A stretch of 34,086 nt of DNA, from assembly GCA_964555675.1 (NCBI GenBank), contig CAZKTU010000048.1, positions 1 to 34,086 of the forward strand, read 5' to 3'. The DNA comes from CAIWXH01 sp964555675. Lineage in GTDB: Bacteria; Chloroflexota; Chloroflexia; Chloroflexales; Chloroflexaceae. A program made the position numbers and the translations under genes. Position 1 is the first letter of the stretch. Each line of letters begins with the position of its first letter. Below the pieces are notes generated by a model that was not told the origin of the DNA, made no database searches, and saw only the letters and a program-made list of their open reading frames with translations. This document shows, in pieces, positions 1 to 7,661 of the stretch.

Positions 1-348
1 CAGTGGCGCGACAGCAACGGCGAGACCCACGACGAGACCGAGTGGTTCAGCGCCGTGGCCTGGAACAAGCTCGCCGAGATCTGCAACCAGTACCTGACCA
101 AGGGCGCGCGGGTCTACCTTGAGGGGCGACTCCAGACGCGCTCGTGGGAGGATCAGCAGAGCGGGCAGACGCGCTACAAGACCGAGGTGATCGCCACCGA
201 CATGATCATCCTCGACGGTCGCGATGGACGCCCGGGCCGCGAGGCCGGCGACGAATTCGCGCCGCCCCGCGACATGCCGCGCCCGCCGCGCAGCTCACCG
301 CAGCAGCCACCGACCCCCGACATTGGCGACGAGGACATCCCTTTCTGA
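1..348 (+). CDS. ssb: Single-stranded DNA-binding protein, 5'-truncated
   Basis: The reading frame is open from the first base, so the N-terminal part of the OB fold lies outside the window. The visible 115 residues contain the typical SSB pieces: an E-W-F-S-A-V-A-W-N-K-L-A strand and helix, G-A-R-V-Y-L-E-G-R-L-Q-T-R-S-W, and the strand ending in T-E-V-I-A-T-D-M-I-I-L-D. A short Pro/Arg-rich disordered tail follows and ends in D-E-D-I-P-F, the acidic C-terminal tip that in the SSB family binds partner proteins of replication and repair. SSB coats single-stranded DNA as a tetramer. A GTG at 55 is internal and not the start. A hairpin follows at 369-397. Confidence 0.95.
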   Translation, partial: QWRDSNGETHDETEWFSAVAWNKLAEICNQYLTKGARVYLEGRLQTRSWEDQQSGQTRYKTEVIATDMIILDGRDGRPGREAGDEFAPPRDMPRPPRSSPQQPPTPDIGDEDIPF

Positions 349-368
349 AGCTAACCGCTGAACTACCT

Positions 369-397
369 CGGGGGGCTGCACCAAGCGCAGGCCCCCG
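369..397 (+). terminator. Hairpin between ssb and the isomerase gene
   Basis: CGGGGG (369-374) pairs with CCCCCG (392-397) and CTGC (376-379) pairs with GCAG (387-390), with one G/G mismatch and a 7-nt loop. There is no T-run after it, so it is a weak terminator or an mRNA 3'-end structure for ssb. Confidence 0.4.
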
Positions 398-417
398 AAC
401 ACTTCCTGTTGCGCTTT

Positions 418-1896
418 ATGGCAGATACACCAAAGAAACCTCAGCAGGCCGCGAAGAAGCCTGAGAACGCCGGCAACCCAAACTCGAAGCGCCACATGAA
501 CGCCCGCCTGCAGCGCGAAGAGCGCCTGCAGCGGCTCGTGATCATCGCCACAGCCAGTGCGATCGGCCTCGCGCTACTGGCCGTCATCGGCGGCGTGGTC
601 TATGATCGGCTCTGGGTACCGAGCAGGCCGGTCGCGCAGGTCGGCGACGTCTCGCTGAGCCGCAGCGACTACTGGGTCGAGCGCCGGAACGCCTACGCGC
701 GCGAGATCGTGCAGAACTTCCAGCTCCTAGCCCTCTTCGGCGGGAACCCGCAGTTCACGCAGCAGTTCCAGGGCCAGAGCCCGAACATCGATAATCAGAT
801 CGAGGTGATCAGGAGCGCCGAGGTCGACGGCAATGTCGTCGGCCAGTGGGAGACGCGCCAGATCAAAGAGCAGGGCGCACAAGGCCTGGAGATCAGCGTC
901 AGCCAGGACGAGATCAACCAGGCTCTGGTGAACGACCTGTCCCTGGTCTTCCTGCCCCCGCCGGCATCGCCCGTCACCGATACCGCAGAGCTTGCGCCGA
1001 CGGTCGACCCGGCGGCAACCAGCGACCCGGCCGTGACGCCGACGCCCGCGCCGACCAGCACCGTCGCGCCGACGCCCGCGCCGGCCGAGGCCGCCACGCA
1101 GGCCGATCAGATCATCGACGAGATCTTCCGCCGCTACGAGATCGAGCTGGCGGCGGCGGCCGAGGAGCCCGACCTGACCAAGGCCGACTTCAGGGCCGCC
1201 CTCGACGACCAGTATCGCGAGCAGGCGATCAACACCAGGGTACAGGCCCAGCTGGTGCCCGAGGAGGGCTTCGTCTTCAGCACAGAGCCCGAGCGGGTGC
1301 AGGCCCGCCAGGTGCTGGTGGCGGTGACGCCGCCCGCCGGCGCAACGCAGGAGCAGATCGACGCAGCCTTCGCCGAGGCGAGGCCGCGCGCCGACACTCT
1401 GGCGGCCGATCTGCGGGGCGGCGCCGACTTCGCCACTGTGGCGGCCGAGTCGTCCGACGACCCGGGCTCGAGCGCACAGGGCGGCGACCTGGGCTTCTTC
1501 GACACGAATGGCGCGGCCGAGAGCGGGGTGACCTACCCGAGCGAGGTGGTGGAGCAGGCCTTCGCCCTCGAAGAGGGCGTGATCAGCGACCCGATCCGCA
1601 CGCAGTTCGGCTGGCACATTATCGAGGTCACCGGCCGCGACGTGCCGCCTGAGGATCAGCAGCTGCGCGAGGCGCGCACAGAGGCTCTCGACACGTGGGT
1701 AGAGGAGCAGCGGGCGCAGATCGCGGTGGCGCGCTTCCCCGAGCCCACGCCCACCACGCCGGCCGAGCCGACGACCGAGGCGCCGACGGCAGTGCCCGTC
1801 TTCGCGCCTGGCCCGCCCACGGCGGAGCCGACGCCGACCGTCACGCCCGAGGTCGCGCCAACAGCGGCGCCGGCTGCGCCCACGCCAACGCCATAG
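418..1896 (+). CDS. Membrane-anchored parvulin-type peptidyl-prolyl cis-trans isomerase
   Basis: The 492-residue protein is likely a secreted-protein folding factor of the PrsA/SurA/PpiC kind, anchored by one N-terminal helix (residues about 40-62) with the rest outside the membrane. A Pro/Thr/Ala-rich spacer lies at about 180-228. The parvulin domain spans about 293-411 and shows F-A-T-V-A-A-E-S-S-D-D-P-G-S, G-G-D-L-G-F-F and the closing F-G-W-H-I-I-E-V strand. The family usually has a His in its first strand (HILV); here the segment reads A-R-Q-V-L-V, so that His is Gln. The last 50 residues are Pro/Thr repeats, perhaps a cell-wall-spanning or disordered tail. ATG 418 is preferred over an in-frame TTG at 409; neither has a clear ribosome binding site. 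Confidence 0.85.
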   Translation: MADTPKKPQQAAKKPENAGNPNSKRHMNARLQREERLQRLVIIATASAIGLALLAVIGGVVYDRLWVPSRPVAQVGDVSLSRSDYWVERRNAYAREIVQNFQLLALFGGNPQFTQQFQGQSPNIDNQIEVIRSAEVDGNVVGQWETRQIKEQGAQGLEISVSQDEINQALVNDLSLVFLPPPASPVTDTAELAPTVDPAATSDPAVTPTPAPTSTVAPTPAPAEAATQADQIIDEIFRRYEIELAAAAEEPDLTKADFRAALDDQYREQAINTRVQAQLVPEEGFVFSTEPERVQARQVLVAVTPPAGATQEQIDAAFAEARPRADTLAADLRGGADFATVAAESSDDPGSSAQGGDLGFFDTNGAAESGVTYPSEVVEQAFALEEGVISDPIRTQFGWHIIEVTGRDVPPEDQQLREARTEALDTWVEEQRAQIAVARFPEPTPTTPAEPTTEAPTAVPVFAPGPPTAEPTPTVTPEVAPTAAPAAPTPTP

Positions 1897-1950
1897 GGCG
1901 GCAGACAACGCTCTCTGTTTCGGCGGCCAGACACAAGCTGACTCAATGTG

Positions 1951-1976
1951 CAGAGATGGCCTTCGGGCCATCTCTG
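1951..1976 (+). terminator. Perfect hairpin with TTCG tetraloop
   Basis: CAGAGATGGCC (1951-1961), loop TTCG, GGCCATCTCTG (1966-1976) form an 11-bp perfect stem capped by the very stable UUCG tetraloop. It lies between the isomerase gene and the next gene, 16 bp before the latter's ATG. No T-run follows, so termination would be inefficient; an mRNA-stabilising or partial-terminator role is equally possible. Confidence 0.6.
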
Positions 1977-1992
1977 TGCCTCTCCAGGATCC

Positions 1993-2898
1993 ATGCGACG
2001 CTGGAAACCACAGCCGACGAGGCGCCTCTGGGCCGCGATCGGGGCCATGGCCCTCGCCGGGGCAGGGGCAGCCTGGCTGCTCTTTCAGCTGGGCACGAGC
2101 CTTGCGCGCCCGCCGGCCGACTGGCCGATCGACGGCGGTCTCTTCCTGCAGGCCCTGGCCTGCTTCATCCTGCTGCTGATTGCCGGGACCCTGGCCTACA
2201 GGGTGGCGGCGGCTCTGAGCCTGGCCTACGCCGTCGACCGCAACGGGGTGTACATCTTCTGGCTGGGCAACAGGGCGGTGGTGCCGCTGCAGGCGATCGA
2301 GAGCATCGAGAGCGGGGTGAGCGCGGCGGCCTCGCCGCTGCAGAGCATCGGCTACTTCCACGGCCAGGTGACCCTGCCCGACGGGCGGAAGATGCACCGC
2401 TTCAGCACCGTGCCGAGCGAGCAGGCCCTCGTGCTGCACACGGCGGCCGACTCGTATGCGATCTCGCCCCCCGAGAGCGACGCCTTCGTGCAGGACCTCG
2501 AGCAGCGCAGGCGCCTGGGGGCGATCCAGCAACTCAGCCCGGGGATCGAGGCGGGGCGGGCCTTCTTCTACGCCTTCTGGGATGACCCGGTGGTGCGGGG
2601 AGCCCTGTTCGCGGCGGTGGTGCTGAACCTGGCGCTGTTGGGCTGGATCATGACCATCTACCCGGGCCTGCCGCCCATGATCGATATGCGCAGCGACGCG
2701 GCCGGGGCGGCGACAGCCCTGGCGCCGCGCCACCAGATCCTGTTCTTGCCTCTGGCGGGGGCCGCCCTTGGTTTGCTCAACACCGGCCTGGGGTTGACCC
2801 TGTACAGCCGCGAGCCCGTGGGGGCGCGCATGCTGCAGGTGGCGACCGCGGGCGCGCAGCTGCTCTTCGCCGTCGCGGCGGTGACGATTGTGCGCTAG
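1993..2898 (+). CDS. Membrane protein with bacterial PH-like domain
   Basis: The product has 301 residues. Two helices near the N-terminus (about 14-34 and 48-75) are followed by a soluble stretch (about 80-165) that opens A-Y-A-V-D-R-N-G-V-Y-I-F-W-L-G-N-R-A-V-V and continues P-L-Q-A-I-E-S-I-E-S-G, the strand pattern of bacterial PH domains. Three more hydrophobic segments lie at about 202-222, 247-272 and 278-301. The function of such proteins is not established. ATG 1993 is chosen because AGGA sits just upstream (1986-1989); an in-frame GTG at 1948 would put the start inside the 1951-1976 hairpin. No later gene follows for 841 bp. Confidence 0.7.
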   Translation: MRRWKPQPTRRLWAAIGAMALAGAGAAWLLFQLGTSLARPPADWPIDGGLFLQALACFILLLIAGTLAYRVAAALSLAYAVDRNGVYIFWLGNRAVVPLQAIESIESGVSAAASPLQSIGYFHGQVTLPDGRKMHRFSTVPSEQALVLHTAADSYAISPPESDAFVQDLEQRRRLGAIQQLSPGIEAGRAFFYAFWDDPVVRGALFAAVVLNLALLGWIMTIYPGLPPMIDMRSDAAGAATALAPRHQILFLPLAGAALGLLNTGLGLTLYSREPVGARMLQVATAGAQLLFAVAAVTIVR

Positions 2899-3009
2899 GC
2901 GCTCGCAAGCCCTCCCTAAGATCCTCCGTTACGCAGAAGGTTGCTGCTTTCACCAGGTCGGGGTCGGCACAGCCAAACCGGCGCGAAGCGCATGCTCACC
3001 TGTTTTGTA

Positions 3010-3187
3010 AAGATTGTAAAGGCGATACGTACGCGTTTGCGCCTACTTTCTAGGGTGGTAGCAGAGCGAGGAATACCTGATTTCCCTGATGTCGGTACTT
3101 GGCCGGCCGGCTATGCTGGTAGGTGACCTGCGCCTGGAGAGAGAAAGATGCGAAGGCCTTGGGGGGCACTTCGCATCTTTCTTTTTG
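3010..3187 (+). ncRNA. Possible small RNA ending in an intrinsic terminator
   Basis: A roughly 170-nt stretch of lower GC content contains hairpins AGGCG/CGCCT (3020-3024 with 3040-3044) and GGAA/TTCC near 3070-3086, and ends in a strong terminator 245 nt after the last gene. The terminator shows that something is transcribed rightward to this point. It could simply be the 3' UTR of the PH-domain gene. I see no clear promoter just upstream and recognise no RNA family. Confidence 0.25.
3143..3187 (+). terminator. Rho-independent terminator
   Basis: GAAAGATGCGAAG (3143-3155) pairs perfectly with CTTCGCATCTTTC (3169-3181), a 13-bp stem with a 13-nt loop, followed directly by TTTTT (3182-3186). 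It ends rightward transcription from the PH-domain gene or from a small RNA upstream. Confidence 0.9.
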
Positions 3188-3256
3188 TGCATGTTTCACA
3201 ACTTCGCAAAGCCAATTCGGGGCAAAGTAGCCAGCTTTTTGCATTGGCTTAACAAG

Positions 3257-3271
3257 CTTGACAGTGTCAAG
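3257..3271. promoter_or_regulatory. Inverted repeat over the -35 box, possible operator
   Basis: CTTGACA G TGTCAAG is a perfect 7-bp inverted repeat centred on 3264 that contains the whole -35 hexamer of the oppA promoter. A dimeric repressor bound here would block RNA polymerase. The repeat may also be partly a by-product of the -35 sequence. Confidence 0.45.
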
Positions 3272-3286
3272 GGCCCGTGGTAGGAT
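3258..3286 (+). promoter_or_regulatory. Sigma70-type promoter for the oppA operon
   Basis: TTGACA (3258-3263), a spacer of exactly 17 bp, then TAGGAT (3281-3286). The -35 is a perfect consensus match and the -10 matches 4 of 6. Transcription would start near 3293 and give a leader of about 445 nt before oppA. It lies 71 bp after the intrinsic terminator, the expected place for a new unit. Confidence 0.75.
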
Positions 3287-3292
3287 TTCCTC

Positions 3293-3739
3293 GCCGCGAG
3301 TAGGAAAAACCCCCTTAGCATCTACGACAACACACACATGGGTCAGGCGGAGCTAGAGAAGGGCACAACGTGGTGCCGGACGTAGCGCAGCGATCCAGCC
3401 CCTACAACAGGCCGGCAGCACTCCTCTGGGGACGCGTCGCCCGACGCGCCCAGGTGTCACCTCGTCACCCCGCGGCGCCGCCAGGCGCTCGACGGCTCGT
3501 GTGGAAGGGGCGTCACTCATCGCCCCCGGGAGGTTGCCTATCGATCAGGTCATGATCCGTACCCCCGGCCCGCAGATTCCCCGCTAGCGCGTCGCTTGAC
3601 GCGACCGAAGCAGTTCCTGAGGGGAGCGGGAGGGGCCATGCCCCTCAAAAACTCCCCGGTCCGCTCCACGGAAAACGGCAGTAGTCACCAAGCGTGATCC
3701 ACTGGCGATCGACGGTACAGATGCTTAGGAGAGAAACAG
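3293..3739 (+). promoter_or_regulatory. Long structured 5' leader of oppA
   Basis: The leader contains several perfect stems: GGGGCG/CGCCCC (3507-3512 with 3521-3526), CGCGTC/GACGCG with a GCTT loop (3588-3593 with 3598-3603), and a nested pair in which GGAGCGG (3623-3629) pairs with CCGCTCC (3661-3667) around GAGGGGC/GCCCCTC (3630-3636 with 3640-3646). A good ribosome binding site, AGGAGAG, lies at 3727-3733. I recognise no known riboswitch class. Confidence 0.5.
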
Positions 3740-5548
3740 ATGCGTAACGCCAACTGGCGCAGCACGGCAGCCTGGGTCCTGTTGTTCGTGCTTCTCGTGC
3801 CCGTCCTGGCCGCCTGTGGCGGCGCCCCGGCCACCCCGCCGGCCGCCGAGCCCACGGCCGCCCCCGCCGCCGAGGCCACCGCCGCCCCCGCCGCAGAGCC
3901 CACGGCCGCCCCCGCCGCCGAGGCCACCGCTGCGCCCACAGAAGCCCCCGTCGCCAGCACCGGCACCGCCGAGGCCGGCGTGCTGCGCATCAACACCGCC
4001 GCCGAGCCCGACAATGTCGACCCGCAGAAGTCGAGCTTCGTGTCCGAGATCCAGTTCATCATGATGGCCTACCAGGGCCTGATGACCTTCGACAAGGACA
4101 TGAACCCGGTGCCCGGCACCGCCGAGAGCGTCGAGGCCTCGGCCGACGGCCTGAAGTACACCTTCAAGATTCGCCCCGACAGCAAGTACTCGGACGGCAG
4201 CCCCCTGACGGCCAAGGACTTCGAGTTCGCCTGGAAGCGCCTGGCCAACCCCGAGACCGCCGGCCAGTACCAGTCGCTGCCCTGCGGGATCATCAAGGGC
4301 TACAGCGAGTGGTCGGCCGCGGCCTGCCAGGGCCTGACCCTGACCGACACCCTGGCCCTCGACCTGGCCACGCTCGAGGCCGACTATGGTGTCAAGGCGA
4401 TCGACGACAGCACCCTCGAGATCGAGCTGGTCGCCCCCGCCCCCTACTTCCTGAGCATGGCCGCCCTCTGGATTGGCGCGCCCGCGCGCCAGGTCGACGT
4501 GGAGAAGGGCGACGACTGGTGGTACGACCCCGAGAACTACATCGGCAACGGCCCCTTCGTGCTGACCGAGTGGGACCACGGCAATAAGGCCGTCTGGGAG
4601 CCGAACCCGAACTATGTCGGGCCCCTCGGCCCGGTCAAGCTGACGCGGGTCGAGTACTACATGATCACCGAGGGCCAGGTAGCCTTCCAGGCCTACCAGA
4701 ACGGCGAGCTCGATATGCTCGCAGTCGCGCCTGAGGACCTCGCCACAATCGACAGCGACCCCAGCCTGAGTGCCGACAAGATCGAAGTGCCCGGCTCGTG
4801 CTCGAGCTACTTCGGCTTCAACCTGAACTACCCGCCCTTCGACAATCCCCAGGTGCGCCAGGCCTTCTCGATGGCGATCGACCGCGAGGCCTGGGTGCGC
4901 GACATCTTCGGCGGGATCGGCCAGGTCAACTACGCCTTCATCCCGCCCGGCGTCCCCGGCTTCCAGCCCGACCTGAAGGCCTACACCTTCGACCCCGAGC
5001 AGGCCAAGGCCACCCTGGCCGAGGCCGGCTTCCCCAATGGCGAGGGCCTGCCCGAGATCAAGGTCAGCTACGGGGCCAGCGCCCGCAACGACGCCCGCTT
5101 CCAGTGGGTGGCCGGCCAGCTGAAGGAGAACCTGGGCATCGACGTGCAGCTCGACCCGGTCGAGCCGACCGCCTTCAGCGCCCTGCAGAAGGAGGGCCAG
5201 GTAGCCTTCTTCAGCGCCGGCTGGTGCATGGACTACCCCGACCCGCAGAACTGGGTCTCGCTGTGGCAGACCAATGGCGTGCTCTCGAGCCGGCTCAACT
5301 ACTCGAACCCCGAGCTGGACGAGCTGATCAAGCAGGCCGACGTCGAGCAGGACCCCGTCAAGCGCCTCGAGCTCTACAACGAGGCCGAGACCATCCTGAT
5401 CAACGACGTGGTCTTCGTGCCCAACCGCATCAACAGCGGCTACGAGCTGGTCAAGCCGTACGTGCAGGGCATCGCCAGCGACACGGTTACGCCCGTCGAT
5501 TACTGGTTCGGCTTCTTCAACCTGCCGAACGTGGACGTGCAGCCGTAG
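3740..5548 (+). CDS. oppA: Peptide ABC transporter substrate-binding lipoprotein (SBP family 5)
   Basis: This 602-residue lipoprotein should capture oligopeptides outside the membrane and deliver them to OppB/OppC. The N-terminus is a lipoprotein signal with lipobox L-A-A-C and modified Cys26. An Ala/Pro/Thr/Glu-rich spacer (about 30-75) follows, partly built from a 48-bp tandem repeat. The mature domain starts L-R-I-N-T-A-A-E-P-D-N-V-D-P and shows family-5 features such as Y-S-D-G-S-P-L-T-A-K-D-F-E-F-A-W-K-R, Y-I-G-N-G-P-F-V-L-T-E-W and V-R-Q-A-F-S-M-A-I-D-R. AGGAGAG at 3727 fixes the ATG. It opens an operon with oppB and oppC. The substrate (oligopeptide, murein peptide or other) cannot be told from sequence alone. 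Confidence 0.93.
   Translation: MRNANWRSTAAWVLLFVLLVPVLAACGGAPATPPAAEPTAAPAAEATAAPAAEPTAAPAAEATAAPTEAPVASTGTAEAGVLRINTAAEPDNVDPQKSSFVSEIQFIMMAYQGLMTFDKDMNPVPGTAESVEASADGLKYTFKIRPDSKYSDGSPLTAKDFEFAWKRLANPETAGQYQSLPCGIIKGYSEWSAAACQGLTLTDTLALDLATLEADYGVKAIDDSTLEIELVAPAPYFLSMAALWIGAPARQVDVEKGDDWWYDPENYIGNGPFVLTEWDHGNKAVWEPNPNYVGPLGPVKLTRVEYYMITEGQVAFQAYQNGELDMLAVAPEDLATIDSDPSLSADKIEVPGSCSSYFGFNLNYPPFDNPQVRQAFSMAIDREAWVRDIFGGIGQVNYAFIPPGVPGFQPDLKAYTFDPEQAKATLAEAGFPNGEGLPEIKVSYGASARNDARFQWVAGQLKENLGIDVQLDPVEPTAFSALQKEGQVAFFSAGWCMDYPDPQNWVSLWQTNGVLSSRLNYSNPELDELIKQADVEQDPVKRLELYNEAETILINDVVFVPNRINSGYELVKPYVQGIASDTVTPVDYWFGFFNLPNVDVQP
3848..3943 (+). repeat. 48-bp tandem repeat in the oppA spacer
   Basis: Two 48-bp units (3848-3895 and 3896-3943) encode the Ala/Pro/Thr/Glu spacer between the lipid anchor and the binding domain. 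The second unit drifts in its last third. Confidence 0.8.
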
Positions 5549-5586
5549 GGCTTAGCGAGACTGTGTTTCGCGGCAAGTAAACGCGT

Positions 5587-5611
5587 ACGGGGAGGGCCTG
5601 GCCCTCCCCGT
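5587..5611 (+). terminator. Strong hairpin between oppA and oppB
   Basis: ACGGGGAGGGC (5587-5597) and GCCCTCCCCGT (5601-5611) form an 11-bp perfect stem with a 3-nt loop. No T-run follows. Hairpins between a binding-protein gene and its permease genes commonly protect the upstream mRNA or cut read-through, which gives more binding protein than permease. Its core also occurs at 21460-21476. Confidence 0.65.
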
Positions 5612-5645
5612 GACCCTTCCCTCTACATCGCGCCTGGAGCCACGC

Positions 5646-6650
5646 ATGACCGCCTATATTATCCGCCGGCTGCTCTGGCAGATCCCCGTGCTGATCATCG
5701 TCGGCCTGATCACCTTCTCGATCGCCAAGATGACCCCGGGCGGGCCGTTCGACACCGACCCCGAACGCCGGCAGATGTCGCCGCGGGTCGAGGCGCTGCT
5801 GCGCCAGAAGTTCGGCCTCGACCTGCCGGCGTGGCGCCAGTTCACGCGCTACATGTTCCTCGACGTCGAGACCGATCCGGCGACCGGCCAGCAGGCGGTG
5901 GTCTGGGGCGCGATCGGCGGCAACTTCGGCCCCACCTACGCCTCGCGCGGGGCCCGCACCGTGCAAGAGGAGCTGTTTGGCGACCGCTCGGGCAAGCCCA
6001 GCCGCTTCTACTACTCGGCGCGCCTGGGCCTGCAGGCGCTGCTGTTTGCGGTGCTGGTCGGGGTGCCCCTAGGGGTGCTGGCGGCGCTCAAGCAGAACAC
6101 CTGGATCGACTACTCAGTGCTCTTCGTGTCGACGCTCTTCGTCTCGCTCTCGACCCTGATTGTAGGCTTCCTGCTGGTGATCATCTTCGCCACAGGGCTC
6201 AAATGGTTCACGGTCATCCCCGACTGGGATAAACCGATCCAGCCGTGGGTGCTGCCGACGATCGCCCTGGGGGCGACCTCGCTGGGCTTCATCACCAGGC
6301 TAACCCGCTCGAGCATCCTCGAGGTCAAGCGCCAGGACTATGTGCGCACGGCCCAGGCCAAGGGGCTGGGCGACCAACTGGTGATCTGGCGACACATGCT
6401 CAAGAATGCCCTGCTGCCGGTGGTGACCATCCTCGGCCCGCTCTCGGCGGCCCTGATCACCGGCACGCTCTACACCGAGATTATCTTCCAGGTGCCCGGC
6501 ATGGGCGAAGTGCTGGTCGAGGCGATCGGCAAGCGCGACTACTCGATGATTATCGCCGGGGCGCTGATCTTCGTCTTCTTCCTCGGGGTGGCCAATCTGC
6601 TGGTCGATATCGCATACGGCGCGGTCGACCCGCGCATCACCTACAAGTAA
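5646..6650 (+). CDS. oppB: Peptide ABC transporter permease OppB/DppB
   Basis: The protein has 334 residues. It begins M-T-A-Y-I-I-R-R-L-L-W-Q-I-P, the usual OppB/DppB start, with the first membrane helix right after. It continues through the periplasmic-type loop to five more helices. The EAA-type cytoplasmic loop, R-Q-D-Y-V-R-T-A-Q-A-K-G-L, is where the ATPase docks, and the C-terminus D-P-R-I-T-Y-K is typical of the family. ATG 5646 has GGAG at 5636-5639; an in-frame GTG at 5610 would fall in the hairpin and is rejected. The loop between helix 1 and the core is somewhat long. The oppC gene starts 11 bp after the stop. Confidence 0.93.
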   Translation: MTAYIIRRLLWQIPVLIIVGLITFSIAKMTPGGPFDTDPERRQMSPRVEALLRQKFGLDLPAWRQFTRYMFLDVETDPATGQQAVVWGAIGGNFGPTYASRGARTVQEELFGDRSGKPSRFYYSARLGLQALLFAVLVGVPLGVLAALKQNTWIDYSVLFVSTLFVSLSTLIVGFLLVIIFATGLKWFTVIPDWDKPIQPWVLPTIALGATSLGFITRLTRSSILEVKRQDYVRTAQAKGLGDQLVIWRHMLKNALLPVVTILGPLSAALITGTLYTEIIFQVPGMGEVLVEAIGKRDYSMIIAGALIFVFFLGVANLLVDIAYGAVDPRITYK

Positions 6651-6661
6651 GGCGGAGCAGC

Positions 6662-7645
6662 ATGGCGACGACGGCAACCAGCCTCAACAAGGTCGACGGG
6701 ATCGACCTCAGCGCCACCAAGCCCCGCAGCCTGTGGGGCGACGCCTGGCGCCGCTTAACCCGCAACAAGGCCGCAGTGGCCGGCATGATCGTGGTCGTGA
6801 TCTACATCCTGGTCGCACTCTTTGCATCGCTGCTGGCGCCTCACAACCCGACCGAGCAGACGGCGCGCAACAGCCTGCGCCCGCCGGTCTGGGTGACGGG
6901 CACCCCCGGGCGCGAGCCGAACCCCGACCATCTGCTCGGCACCGACACCAACGGCCGCGACATCCTCTCGCGCCTGATCTATGGCACGCGGGTCTCGCTG
7001 ATCGTGGGCGTGGCTCCACAGATTATCATCGTGACGATCGGCGTGGTGATCGGGCTGGTCGCGGGCTTCGCGGGCGGCTGGCTCGACAACCTGCTGATGC
7101 GCTTCACCGAGATCATCGCCTCGTTCCCCGACCTGCTCTTCATCATCACCCTGACCGTGGCCTTCCGCGACAGCTTCTTCGGCAAGGCCTTCAACGGCCT
7201 GCTGCTGATCTTCACCGCCCTGGCGATTATCGGCTGGACGGGCATGGCTCGCCTGGTGCGCGGCCAGGTGCTCTCGCTGAAGGAGAAGGAGTTCATCGAG
7301 GCGGCCCGGGCCCTGGGCATCCCCACGCACATCATCCTGGCGCGGCATATCCTGCCGAACATCCTGGCGCCGATCATCGTGGCGATCTCGTTCAGCATCC
7401 CCTCGCTGATCCTCGCCGAGGCCATTCTGACCTTCCTCGGCGTGGGCATGCGGCCCTCGGTCGACCCGAACAACCCCTTCCCCACCAGCCTCGGGCAGAT
7501 GATGACCGACGGCTTCAACAACCTCAGCTCGGGGCCGTGGATGCTGCTCTTCCCGGTGCTGATGCTCTCGACCCTGGTGATCGCCTTCACCTTCCTGGGC
7601 GACGGGCTGCGCGATGCGCTGGATCCGCGGGATGCGGGGAAGTGA
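6662..7645 (+). CDS. oppC: Peptide ABC transporter permease OppC/DppC
   Basis: The protein has 327 residues, with a cytoplasmic N-terminus containing S-L-W-G-D-A-W-R-R-L-T-R-N-K-A-A and the first helix at about 40-60. Then come P-H-N-P-T, the loop H-L-L-G-T-D-T-N-G-R-D-I-L-S-R-L-I-Y-G, which is the hallmark of OppC/DppC, five further helices, and the EAA loop E-F-I-E-A-A-R-A-L-G-I-P. It ends D-G-L-R-D-A-L-D-P-R. It pairs with OppB to form the channel. No OppD or OppF ATPase gene follows, so the ATPases must be encoded elsewhere. The next gene starts 16 bp downstream or overlaps, depending on its true start. Confidence 0.93.
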   Translation: MATTATSLNKVDGIDLSATKPRSLWGDAWRRLTRNKAAVAGMIVVVIYILVALFASLLAPHNPTEQTARNSLRPPVWVTGTPGREPNPDHLLGTDTNGRDILSRLIYGTRVSLIVGVAPQIIIVTIGVVIGLVAGFAGGWLDNLLMRFTEIIASFPDLLFIITLTVAFRDSFFGKAFNGLLLIFTALAIIGWTGMARLVRGQVLSLKEKEFIEAARALGIPTHIILARHILPNILAPIIVAISFSIPSLILAEAILTFLGVGMRPSVDPNNPFPTSLGQMMTDGFNNLSSGPWMLLFPVLMLSTLVIAFTFLGDGLRDALDPRDAGK

Positions 7646-7661
7646 CTGGGGGATTGGGAGA

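Larger units (their letters stand above)
2899..3739. other. Gene-free 841-bp region with terminator, promoter and long leader
   Basis: No frame here shows protein-like composition or recognisable motifs. The left part (2899-3190) is less GC-rich than its surroundings and ends in a classic intrinsic terminator. The middle holds a promoter at 3258-3286. The rest (about 3293-3739) would be the 5' leader of the oppA operon and is rich in short perfect hairpins. These parts are listed separately. Confidence 0.7.

Noticed and set aside
727..2733. Very long minus-strand open frame opposite the isomerase and PH-domain genes
   Set aside because: It has Arg/Gly/His-rich composition with no domains and spans two real genes; long antisense frames are expected at this GC content.
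2967..3001. CACAGCCAAACC followed by a GAA-loop hairpin, resembling the start of a c-di-GMP-I riboswitch
   Set aside because: The required GGGACGCAAAGCC half and the closing helices are absent.
3052..3066. AGGGTGGTA resembling the T-box antiterminator sequence
   Set aside because: The rest of the T-box (ACCGCG) does not match, the downstream terminator arm is not complementary to it, and no stem I with a specifier loop is visible upstream.
3370..3555. Small open frame in the oppA leader
   Set aside because: No ribosome site, Arg/Pro-rich shadow-like composition, and it overlaps leader hairpins.
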